DNA of 64,000 nucleotides, taken from assembly GCF_005239225.2 (NCBI RefSeq), contig NC_133297.1, positions 1,000,392-1,064,391 of the forward strand. The letters are read 5' to 3'. The position numbers and the translations under genes are program-made. Of this stretch, positions 43,109 through 53,708 are shown piece after piece; within the stretch, counting starts at the first letter, position 1; the number at the start of each line of letters is the position of its first letter. Under the pieces are notes generated by a model. The model saw only the letters and a list, made by a program, of their open reading frames with translations. It did not search any database and was not told where the DNA came from. The DNA is from Populus alba (lineage: Eukaryota > Streptophyta > Magnoliopsida > Malpighiales > Salicaceae).

Positions 43109-46100
43109 ATGGCTACTGAAAGAGATGATTCGCTTCAGTCTGTGAGTGTGAGGTTGGATGGGAAGAACTATTCATATTGGAGTTATGTAATGAGAAATTT
43201 CCTTAAGGGTAAGAAGATGTGGGGGTATGTTAGTGGAACTTATGTGATACCTAAGAATATTGAGGAGGGGGATGCTGGTTTGATAGATACATGGGAAGCA
43301 AATAATGCAAAGATCATTACTTGGATCAACAATTCTGTTGAGCATTCAAAAGGTACGCAGTTGGCGAAATATGAGACAACAAAAGAGGTTTGGGATCATC
43401 TGCAAAAGTTATTCACACAATCAAATTTTGCAAAACAATATCAATTAGAGAATGACATACGAGCTCTTCATCAGAAGAATATGAGTATTCAAGAGTTTTA
43501 TTCTGCTATGACAGATCTTTGGGATCAATTAGCTCTTACTGAATCGACAGAATTAAAGGCATGTGGTGCCTATATTGAGCGTAGAGAGCAGCAAAGATTG
43601 GTACAGTTTTTAACAGCACTTCGCAGTGATTTCGAAGGACTTAGAGGTTCAATTCTGCATCGTTCTCCACTGCCTTCTGTTGACTCTCTTGTCAGTGAGT
43701 TATTGGCTGAAGTAATACGTTTTCAGTCTTATTCTGAAAAAGGAATTCTTTCTGCTTCAAATCCTTCTGTACTAGCAGTACCTTCTAGGTCATTCTCTAA
43801 TCATCAGAATAAGTCTCACACAAGGGTTGGCTTCGATGAGTGCAGCTTCTGTAAGCAGAAAGGTCATTGGAAGGCTTAGTGTCCTAAGTTGAGACATCAG
43901 AATCAAGCTTGGAAGCCTGGAAATCAGTCACAATCTAATGCTCATAGACCACCTCAGGGTTATAAACCACAACACCACAATACTGCAGCAGTAGCTTCCT
44001 CGAGTTCTATTACCGATCCTAATATTTTGGCTGAGCAATTTCAGAAGTTTCTCTCCTTGCAGCCACAAGCAATGTCCGCTTCTTCTTCCATAGGTCAGTT
44101 GCCTCATAGTTCCTCAGGTATGTCACATTCTGAATGGGTCTTGGATTCTGGTCCTTCTCATCATATGTCTCCAGATTCCTTATCTTTTACCTCTGTATCC
44201 CCTTTATCCTCCATTCCTGTTATGACTGCTGATGGCACTCAAATGCCCTTAGTAGGTGTTGGTTCTGTTGTCACACCTCACATGTCTCTCCCTAATGTTT
44301 ATCTTATTCCACAACTCAAATTGAATCTTGCGTCTGTTGGTCAAATATGTGATTCTGGTGATTATTTAGTCATGTTTTCTGGTTCCTTTTGTTGTATACA
44401 GGATCTGCAGTCTCAGAAGCTGATTGGGACAGGTCGTAGGGAGAATGGACTATATATTTTGGATGAGTTAAAAGTGTCAGTTGCTGCTGCTGCCGCTGCT
44501 ACTACTACAGTTGATTTGTCTTCCTTTCGTTTGAGTATTTCATCTTCTAGTTTTTATTTATGGCATTCCCGTCTAGGTCATGTTTCGTCTTCCTGTTTGA
44601 GATTTTTGGCATCCACAGGAGCTTTAGGAAATTTGAAAACTTGTGACATTTCTGATTGTAGTGGATGTAAATTGGCAAAATTTTCCGCCTTACCTTTTAA
44701 TCGAAGTATTTCTGTTTCTTCTTCACCATTTGATTTGATTCATTCTGATGTATGGGGACCTTCTCCTGTTGCCACAAAAAGAGGGTCTCGATATTATGTC
44801 TCTTTTATTGATGATCATACTCGTTATTGTTGGGTTTATTTAATGAAACATCGTTCTGAATTCTTTGAGATATATGCAGCTTTTCGAGCTCTTATCAAAA
44901 CTCAATATTCTACTGTGATCAAATGCTTTAGGTGTGATTTAAGTGGGGAATACACTTCTAATAAATTTTTCCAATTGTTTGCCCTAGATGGAACCATCCA
45001 CCAAACTTCATGTACAGATACTCCTGAGCAAAATGGTGTTGCTGAAAGAAAACATAGGCACATTGTCGAAACTGCTCGTTCTCTCTTGTTGTCTGCTTTT
45101 GTTCCTAGTGAGTTTTGGGGAGAAGCTGTTCTTACTGCTGTAAGCTTGATTAATACAATTCCATCTTCTCATAGTTCGGGTCTATCTCCTTTTGAAAAGT
45201 TATATGGGTATGTCCCTGATTATTCCTCATTTAGAGTCTTTGGTTGTACTTGTTTCGTTCTTCGTCCTCATGTAGAACGAAGTAAGCTATCCTCTCGATC
45301 CGCTATTTGTGTCTTTTTGGGCTATGGTGAAGGTAAAAAGGGTTATCATTGTTTTGATCCAATCACTCAGAAACTTTATGTGTCTCGTCATGTTGTCTTC
45401 CTTGAGCATATACCTTTCTTTTCTATTCCATCCACTACTCATAACCTGACTAAATCTGATCTTATTAGTATAAATCCATTTTCTGAAGATTCTGGTAATG
45501 ATAGCTCTCCCCATGTTCGATCAATTTGTACTCATAACTCTGCAGGTACTGGTGTTTTACTCTCTGGCACACCTGAAGCTCCATTCTCATCTACAGCCCC
45601 TCAAGCTTCATCTGAGATTGTGGATCCACCTCCACGTCAGTCCATCCGTATTCGTAAGTCCACAAAACTACCAGATTTTGCTTATTCTTGTTATTCTTCA
45701 TCATTTACTTCCTTTTTAGCCTCTATTCATTGTCTTGTTGAGCCCTCTTCCTATAAAGAGGCCATTCTTGATCCGCTTTGGCAGCAAGCTATGGATGAGG
45801 AACTTTCTGCATTGCATAAGACAGATACTTGGGATCTGGTTCCTCTACCTCCTGGTAAGAGTGTTGTTGGTTGTCGTTGGGTGTATAAGATCAAGACTAA
45901 TTCTGATGGGTCCATTGAGCGATATAAAGCTAGGTTGGTTGCCAAAGGATACTCTCAACAGTATGGTATGGACTATGAGGAGACATTTGCTCCGGTTGCA
46001 AAAATGACTACTATTCGTACTCTTATTGTCGTAGCTTCGATTCGTCAATGGCATATTTCTTAACTTGATGTTAAAAATGCCTTCTTGAATGAAGATCTTC

Positions 46101-47269
46101 AAGAAGAAGTTTATATGGCACCCCCTCCTGGTATTTCACATGACTCTGGATATGTTTGTAAGCTTAAGAAAGCATTATATGGTCTCAAACAAGCACCCCG
46201 TGCTTGGTTTGAGAAATTCTCTATTGTGATCTCGTCACTTGGCTTTGTTTCTAGCAGTCATGATTCTGCTCTTTTTATTAAGTGCACTGATGCAGGTCGT
46301 ATCATTCTGTCTTTATATGTTGATGACATGATTATTATTGGTGATGACATTGATGGTATTTCAGTTTTGAAGACAGAGTTGGCTAGACGATTTGAGATGA
46401 AGGATTTAGGTTATCTTCGATATTTCTTGGGTATTGAGGTAGCATACTCACCTAGAGGTTACCTTCTTTCTCAGTCGAAATATGTTGCAGATATTCTTGA
46501 GCGGGCTAGACTTACTGATAACAAGACTGTGGATACTCCTATTGAGGTTAACGCAAGGTACTCTTCTTCTGATGGTTTACCTTTGATAGATCCTACTTTA
46601 TACCGCACTATTGTTGGGAGTTTGGTATATCTCACCATTACTCGTCCAGATATTGCATATGTTGTTCATGTTGTTAGTTAGTTTGTTGCTTCTCCTACTA
46701 CTGTTCATTGGGCAGCTGTTCTTCGTATTTTGCGATATCTTCGGGGTACAGTTTTTCAAAGTCTTTTACTTTCATTCACCTCTTCCTTGGAGTTACGTGC
46801 ATACTCTGATGCTGATCATGGTAGTGATCCCACAGATCGCAAGTCTGTTACCGAGTTTTGTATCTTTTTTTGTGATTCTCTTATTTCTTGGAAGAGCAAG
46901 AAACAATCTATTGTTTCTCAATCATCCACCGAAGCAGAATATCGTGCCATGACATCTACTACCAAAGAGATTATTTGGTTACGTTGGTTACTTGTTGATA
47001 TGGGAGTTTCCTTTTCCCATCCTACTCCTATGTATTGTGACAACCAGAGTTCTATTCAGATTGCTCACAACTCGGTTTTTCATGAGCGGACTAAGCACAT
47101 TGAAATCGATTGTCATCTTACTCGTCATCATCTCAAGCATGGAACCATTACTTTGTCCTTTGTTCCTTCTTCATTGCAGATTGCAGATTTCTTTACCAAG
47201 GCGCATTTCATATCTCGTTTTTGTTTTCTAGTTGGCAAACTCTCGATGCTTGTAGCTGCCGCATCGTGA
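43109..47269 (+). pseudogene. Copia gag-pol frame with three nonsense codons
   Basis: One frame from ATG (43109) to TGA (47267-47269), broken by TAG at 43877-43879, TAA at 46061-46063 and TAG at 46679-46681; there is no frameshift. Copia order: Gag (LDGKNYSYWSYVMRNFLKGK), zinc knuckle CSFCKQKGHWKA-stop-C, protease WVLDSGPSHHM (families usually have DSGA; here Pro), GAG-pre-integrase (LWHSRLGHVSSSCL), integrase (IDDHTRYCW, TPEQNGVAERKHRHI), reverse transcriptase (KARLVAKGYSQQ, catalytic [11 protein letters not shown]) and RNase H (SDADHGSDPTDRKS, SQSSTEAEYRAM, CDNQSSIQIA). Each stop fits a Gln codon changed by C to T. Integrase precedes reverse transcriptase, which separates copia from gypsy. 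Confidence 0.93.
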
Positions 47270-47282
47270 GTTTGAGGAAAAA

Positions 47283-47447
47283 TGTTAAATAATATTTATG
47301 TTGTCTTATTTATTAAGAGTATAATAGTATTTTCAGTTTAACTTATATATACTTTATTTATAATTATATTAAGACTATGCATTTATAATATACAGTTTAT
47401 TCAGAATTCTAGCTTTCTTTTTGTGTTTGATCTCAATTAGTTTAACA
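47283..47447 (+). repeat. 3' LTR of the copia element
   Basis: 165 bp, A or T at all nine positions that differ from the 5' LTR. Followed by ATAGT (47448-47452). Confidence 0.93.
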
Positions 47448-47452
47448 ATAGT

Positions 47453-48435
47453 CTCCCTGACTCGTGCTGAATCCCAGGAGAAGTCTCCATCATGCCTGCT
47501 ACTTTCTTACTGTGGGTTGTAACAACAACAGCATTCCCATTCTTGCTGTTAATTTTTAACAGTTGCTCCTTCAAATCATCCCACTTACCATGGTTTTCAT
47601 TCCACACGTCATCAAGAACAAGAAAAAATGTCTTATTTTCCAGCTCTTTCTTAAGGTTTTGAAGAATTGTATCAAGACTGTTCAACCCACCCGTAGTTTT
47701 GTCAATCATTTGCAACATTGCTCCTAAAATCTTCACTTGATTAAAATCATTAGAAACACAAACCCAAATTGTTAAATCAAAGTGTTTTCTCTCCCTCACT
47801 CCTGCACAAACCTTTTTTGCTACAGTAGTCTTTCCAAGGCCAGCCATCCCCACTATAGGGACAACCGAAAGGACATGTTGGTGTTTGGTCAAGCTAGTCA
47901 GCATATCCATAACTATAGAAACATCATCCTCCCTTCCTACAATTTCTGAGCTGTCAAGGAACGAATCTGTCTGTCGATCTTGATCCCAGCTAACTTCTTG
48001 AGCTCTATCTACATGTAGAGATGTCAATTGAAATACAGCTGCATCTTTTTGAATTTCATCCAGTGCTCCATTGATCTTCTTAACTTTTTGACCCATATTC
48101 AGACGGAATGCGACAGGGTTGTGGAGTGAAAAGCAGTCACGTACCTTTCCCTTCTTTTGGTCTTTTCGGAGAATCTCATAAGCAAACTCGTCTAGAACAT
48201 CTTCAGCATCGTAAGCTACATCTTGTAGTTTCTCCAGCCAACCCTTCACAGAATCGTCTGTGACTGACCTTCTTGCTGCATCTTGGAGCACATCTCTGAT
48301 CATGATCAAGGACTGCTTGAGCTTTCGCAGCTGTCCCTCCAATCCCCAAGCAAGTCTGATCCCTTCAGCAGCTATGGAACTGACCCTCGTCAAAGTCTCC
48401 TCCATGGTAAACGTAAGAAGAAGCTCTAATGCCAT
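47453..48435 (-). pseudogene. Resistance gene B, coiled-coil and NB piece
   Basis: Starts MALELLLTFTMEETLTRVSS at 48435; the frame extends 41 codons further upstream, but this ATG aligns with the start of copy A. Holds the EDVID-type motif, [17 protein letters not shown] and VVVTTHS, then meets the copia. In copy A the equivalent of VVVTTHS is VVVTTRS, so a conserved Arg of RNBS-B is changed to His. Nucleotide identity to copy A is about 99% over the first 560 bp checked. Confidence 0.92.
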
Positions 48436-48875
48436 ATTCTCTTGTTTTCTCTGGGAAATCAAAGAAGAAAGATTGAGGAAAAGAGAGATAAGAATGGTCC
48501 GAAAGTTGTGATGTAGGGATGAAATGAAGTGTCTTTTGGAATGGGGAAACGCATTCAACTTGAAGCAGAGGGTCCCTCCCTCACTGTATTAATTGATTGA
48601 TGGCAGCTGGCAGATGGCAGCATCTTCCACGAAGAACTACGGTCAGACTTGGCATGCTGAAGCCAAGACAAGGACCCTTCCTTCCAAAAAATTTACAAAA
48701 TTAATTGTGAAATATTTTAAAGATGAAATGAAGTGCGTATTGGAATGCATTGAACATTAAATCAGGGAAAGTGGCATGAGGGTCCCTTCCAACCTATACT
48801 AATTGATTAATGACTGTTGGCAGCATCTTCCACCAACCACCACTGTCAATCTGTCATGCCATGGCTAAGAAATTT
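48436..48875 (-). promoter_or_regulatory. Leader and promoter of resistance gene B with two module copies
   Basis: The module seen upstream of gene A (GGTCCCTCCCTCACTGTATT and CATCTTCCACGA) recurs at about 48568-48640, and a more diverged form (GGGTCCCTTCC, TAATTGATTAATGACTG, CATCTTCCACCAACCACC) at about 48780-48850. Copy B has an 8-bp expansion, GGCAGATG, within the module. Confidence 0.52.
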
Positions 48876-49667
48876 CCACGTACGCCTCTGTCGGCATATT
48901 ATATTTAGTACAACTTTTTGCAGATTTTTCCTTTTACATTTTTTGTAAATTTCTCACTAGATTTTTAGCTAAGGATATTAATGCTAGACCTTTCGTCGTC
49001 TGCTGCATATGTAGCCAGCCAACTCCCTCGATCCTATGTTCACATTAAACCTTGGACAGATTCAAAGATGAAGCAACTTATTAATCTATATATATTGAAT
49101 TCCCCTAATTACTCTTTCTAGAACACAAAGAACTCACAAGAAAAATTACAAAATTACACTGTACCTCTCTGTCTAATGTTATTTAAAAAAAAAACCAATT
49201 ATAAGTCTTCTTCCAAGTCTTTCTTTCTTTCTTTTTGATGCAGCAAGTTGTCAAGGAAATGATTTAAAAAAAAAAAAAAAACAAACATATTTAATTGCAT
49301 TTCCTAATCTTACGTACAACAATCTTCTGCAAAGTCTTTCTTTATATAAACATATATTTGAGTTAAAAAGTATTCTAATGGCCGGCCAGTTGCTTTCTAG
49401 CATTCGACATTTTCAATCAATGTGATGAAATTTGACATATGACTTAGTATTATTGCAGTATGAACTCATAAATTCACTACTTGTTCAAGGCCCTCAATTA
49501 TATTTCTCAAATGGGACAAAAAAATTAGCAGACAAGAGAGCTTGCGATGCATCCGATGTAATCACCCCCATCGTCACCCTAAATATTAATTGTTAATAAT
49601 CGGATTAATTATTATTGATCCATGTTTATTTGAACTTATTTGATATCATATTTGTATTTGATTTCAT

Positions 49668-49745
49668 TCCTTCAAAGAACATTTCAATTCTCAGAAATCA
49701 CCAGGAATTGAGATCAACCTTATATGCAATTCCACCAGTTCAATG
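49668..49745 (-). pseudogene. Isolated LRR fragment of a resistance gene
   Basis: About 78 bp match 34980-35060 in the LRR region of copy B (and 5932-6005 of copy A), including CAATTCTC and AAATCACCAGGAATTGAGAT. In the gene this encodes the [13 protein letters not shown] segment. It stands alone, so it is debris of a third resistance gene or of unequal exchange. Confidence 0.7.
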
Positions 49746-51942
49746 GTGTAAAACAAGAAATTGACATGATTTTTGGATCATTTATATCTCTACATATACT
49801 GGTTGATATAATATAAAAGAAAGATGAAGACTTGTAGAGAGAGGAGTCTATTAATGATGGTAACATCCATGAAAGGGTCCATAAAAGAAATAAAGACCTG
49901 GAATTACAGTTTAGTTTTCAAGACTTGTTGAAGTTTCTAAAACTTTCTGGATGAATTAAAATCGACTTTGAGGTTGGAATGAGTTTGTAGAGGCTGTTGA
50001 ATTTACCACAACTAATTAAGTTGCTATTTTCTTCTTGTGCATGCAAATCTTATAACAGTGGAGAAAAACTTAATAGAGAGTGGGTAATGCCTTGCTTAGA
50101 TCACAGCAACACTGCAATTTAGACTTGAATAAAATTACTATTAGGATCAAACTGGCTCTATCATTCTCAGCAGCCAGTATCATTCTCAGCAAATCAGAAT
50201 TTGTTTTTCCCCGTACAAATGCTATCTGTTTTAGCAGGCAACCTTCAGTGAAGATTATTGAGAGAGAGTCCCAACTTTCTGTGTATCTTAATCAGAATGA
50301 TTCAACATCAAAAGGTGGCATCTGAGCTTTATTTTGAGACATAGTTGAATCATTTCCTGCCACTTCTCCTGAAAACATGGTGGGATTTCTTGAAACTTAT
50401 CCATATGTCGTTCAAACCAAACTTTCTATTCATGAATAGGTAGAAATCATACGACATATGTGGATAACAATTGTTTTCTATTCATTGTGAAGAGTTGCTG
50501 CTTATTTTTTTATTTGGCTTCTAGGTTAAGTGTATGAAGGAAATGTTCTTTTCTGACAGTGACGATAATAAAAGGCTTGCTCAATAAGATGTGACGCAGA
50601 GCAACTGTGAACGAATAGGTCAAATTAGGGAAAAAATCTTCACCATCCAAGCAATAAGTTTGATTTCTCATAACTTTCTGCCCTTAAAGTTGGGCTGAGG
50701 TCAACATTATTATGTAGACGAAACGTTTTAGCAGAAACTAAATTAGAAATAACATAATCCATCATGTTGTTTGAGCATGTACTGACGTAGTTAAAAACTA
50801 GTTGCCAAAAATATTTATTTTTTTTCAATATACCGAGTACTTAAGAACTCATGTGTCCCTCTGGATGCTTTCATGCTACAATGTCGTCAGATAGAAAGGT
50901 AAGATCTCTCAAATATCTGCAGATCCAAAATCTCACCACAAAAATAGAACGATGTCATTTGATAAACAATGACAGTGATTGCCATTCAATTGTCATTTGG
51001 TGCTCCTCTCTTTATTCTATGCTGTAACTTTCCTTTGCCTGAGATTTGGTCTGATGGGTTTGTCTCAACATGACGATACCTCGTTCTTGAACTTATTTGT
51101 TAACAAAATAGAAATTAAATGAAAATAAAAAAAATTATAAAAAATATATATATATATTTGCATCTCAAAAACATTTGATAAAAAGAAGTTAATTAATGTT
51201 AATTTTTTAAACTATAACTCGAATTATAAGACCGAAAATATTATATATGAAAAAGTCATTTCCGGTTAAAATTGCATAAATTAACAACACAAAAAAAATC
51301 TAAAATAAAAAAATACAATAAAAATAATGAAGGTTAAGAGTACAATAAAATATAAATCAAAGGGCAATAATATTTTTAGGGTATGTTTAGGAGTGTAGTA
51401 TAGATTATTTTTTTTATTTTTTCTTTGCTCAAAGATATATTAAAATAATATTTTTTTAAAAATAATTTTTAATATCAATACATCAAACAATCTAAAAATA
51501 TATATAAAAAAATAGTTTCAAATAAAAGAAATCAAAATTTTCCAAATTCAAAAATTCAAAAATATAAAAAAAAAATAGTTTCAAAATAAAAAAATAAATT
51601 TATTTTTATAATAAAAAAAAACAGAGGAAAACATGTCTTATTCGTCTTTATTATCTTTGTTTTTATATTTAAATGAAAAAATATTGTCAATGCTTGTGTT
51701 TTATTTTCTTGGAAATTTTTTATTTAAAAATAGAACATGAAAAAAAATATTTTATTCAGAGACAATAATCAAAACCTACTAAATATTGTTAATGCTTGTG
51801 TATTTATTGCAGTTGAACTTGAAGCATGTACATATCAAAATAATACAAGCAAGGGGTAATTAACTGCATCCATCCATTTTACTGGTGCATTTAAACGAGA
51901 TTAGATAGGTTTTGATGACAGATCACAGATGGTTTGCATGAA

Positions 51943-52155
51943 GAGGGTGTTTGGGAGTGTGGTAGCTGTTGTTTTTCAAATAGTTTTTCGTGCCGAAAAG
52001 CATGCCAATAATGTTTTTTTATTTTTTAAAAATTATTTTTGATATCAGCACATCAAAACAATCCAGAAAGTACAAACCGAACTCAATTTTAGTAAAAAAA
52101 AAAAAAATTTGAATTTTTTTAAAAAGCAGGTCACACCTCAATCCCAAACGGCCTC
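51943..52155. mobile_element. MITE of the GTTTGGGAGTGTGG family
   Basis: Starts GAGGGTGTTTGGGAGTGTGG and ends CAATCCCAAACGGCCTC, inverted ends. The centre shares AAAAATTATTTTTGATATCAG and CACATCAAAACAATCC with the copies at 30345 and 61053. Confidence 0.68.
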
Positions 52156-53708
52156 GAAATCATAAATGTACAAGGATTGGTTACCTAAGCCGGACAATTA
52201 TAATTATTTGGATTGCAATTAGGTTTCACTTACTCGATCAAAGCAGCAGTCTTCGTTGAGCATTATTTTATCGAAGAATAAAGAAATGCAGACAGCTTTG
52301 CTATGTTAGGATCGAGAAAAAACCAATGTGTTTTTGCCTTGTTAGAAATCTGAAGTCTAAACTCCAACTTAATCCAATTTTATTCTCCTTATCAAAGCAT
52401 ACATCAATGGTTTGTCAAATTTGAGAAATAAATCTAATTTAAGATAAAATTTAGAATAGAGACCGGTTGATATGATATGATTAGACAATTCAATACTTGG
52501 AATATCTTTTAGCTATTGTCTCGAGACAATAAAAATATATAAAAATAATTGAAATAAGATAGAAATTCAATTATATAAATTTATTTTTATATTCGTATTT
52601 ATTCTAATAACTAAGAGACACAGCAGTACATTAGTTTGAATGGGTCAAATTACAAAAAAAATTAGGGGGCAAAAATTAAAATTTACTAAATTTAGAGATA
52701 AAATTTATAATTATTCAAGAAAAAGAATATTTGGTTTTTGCAGGGTGCCACCCCGCCCATAACCAAATATTTTTTGTCCGTACAGTATTTATCTTATCGG
52801 TGATCGATGACGGAATACTAACCAAAATTAACCTTAATGTACATATAGATTACAAAAAAAAAAAAGTTTTTATTTTGTATTTTTTGTATATTCCCATCTC
52901 TTCTTCTATATAGAACATATCCGTCCTCTTATTCGAACTCTTAGCTTGAATAGACCAACAACTCATGCTCAAAGTATCGAATTCCATACGTTCAATGTAC
53001 AAGAAAGTTGGATTCAATTAATTCAATATTTTGAGCAGCAGGTAGGAATATAACTTTTACAAGTATTTTGCTATAAATAATTGTGATGAAGACCCTTTGG
53101 TCTTTGAGTAAATGCAAAAGCAAGAGTATTTTAATATATATATATATATATTGAATTTAAAAAATACATACATACATACATACATTATAGTAACACAATT
53201 ATTTTTGTCCCATGAATACTTATTTGAGAATGTGGTTACTTTTTACTTTGGCTTTTTTAAAAAGTATAATTATTTTTAAAAAATATTAAATTAATTTTTT
53301 TTAATATATTTTTAATAATTTTAATGTATTTATATTAAAAATAAAAAAATAAAAATATATTTTAATATTTTTCTAGAAAAACAAATAATTTTAAAAACAA
53401 TATGTACCACTTTACAAAATATACATTGAATAAAAACCCCAGGCTGCATAGCGGTCTTATTAATAATAAACAAATAAAAAATTAAATAAAAGGAAGAAAT
53501 GGAAAATGAAATATATATATTAATTTTGTTTTCTTTTTTCCTTAAAAAGAAAATTTTTTAAAAAATCACCTTCTTTTGTGAACAAAATATCTAGGGATGA
53601 ACTTCCCAAAAAATCATAACGAGATGACCAGAATCAATTTCTGGGCCGATTCAACAAATCTCTTGTAAACCACATACAAAAAAATCACCTTCATTTAACA
53701 GCATCATC

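Larger units (their letters stand above)
42587..47447 (+). mobile_element. Ty1/copia LTR retrotransposon, decayed
   Basis: Two LTRs of 165 bp (42587-42751, 47283-47447) start TGTTAAATAATA and end AGTTTAACA. The primer binding site TGGTATCAGAGC follows at 42752-42763; a purine tract GAGGAAAAA (47274-47282) precedes the 3' LTR. ATAGT is duplicated (42582-42586, 47448-47452). The LTRs differ at 9 of 165 positions by eye, and the coding frame has three stops, so it is older than the gypsy element and cannot move by its own proteins. The undisturbed target is seen in copy A near 7755. Confidence 0.95.
34211..48435 (-). pseudogene. CC-NB-LRR resistance gene, copy B, split by two LTR retrotransposons
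   Basis: Three host pieces, 47453-48435, 41847-42586 and 34211-36075, together correspond to the whole of gene A. Leaving out each element plus one target duplication, 3,588 nt remain: 1,196 codons including the stop, in one frame with no internal stop. The codon phase agrees at both joints. The first piece has the coiled coil, P-loop and kinase-2; the copia lies just after, near residue 329. The second has GLPL, RNBS-D and MHD; the gypsy element lies at the start of the LRRs. The third has the remaining LRRs. The C-terminus differs from A: it runs through a CAG|GTAAGT donor-like site into VSWGLNFMLFCM. Both elements are antisense to the gene. It is almost certainly non-functional now, but it was open when each element landed. 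Confidence 0.9.
48876..53708. other. Intergenic region of block B
   Basis: No intact gene. 49195-49660 matches block A at 10198-10790. It contains a resistance-gene LRR relic (49668-49745) and MITEs (51943-52155 and a degraded one near 51378-51560), an AT microsatellite near 53131-53151 and CATACATA repeats near 53165-53185. From about 53120 the sequence is the upstream flank of peroxiredoxin B, shared with block A. Open frames at 50080-50325 and elsewhere have no family signature. Confidence 0.55.
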
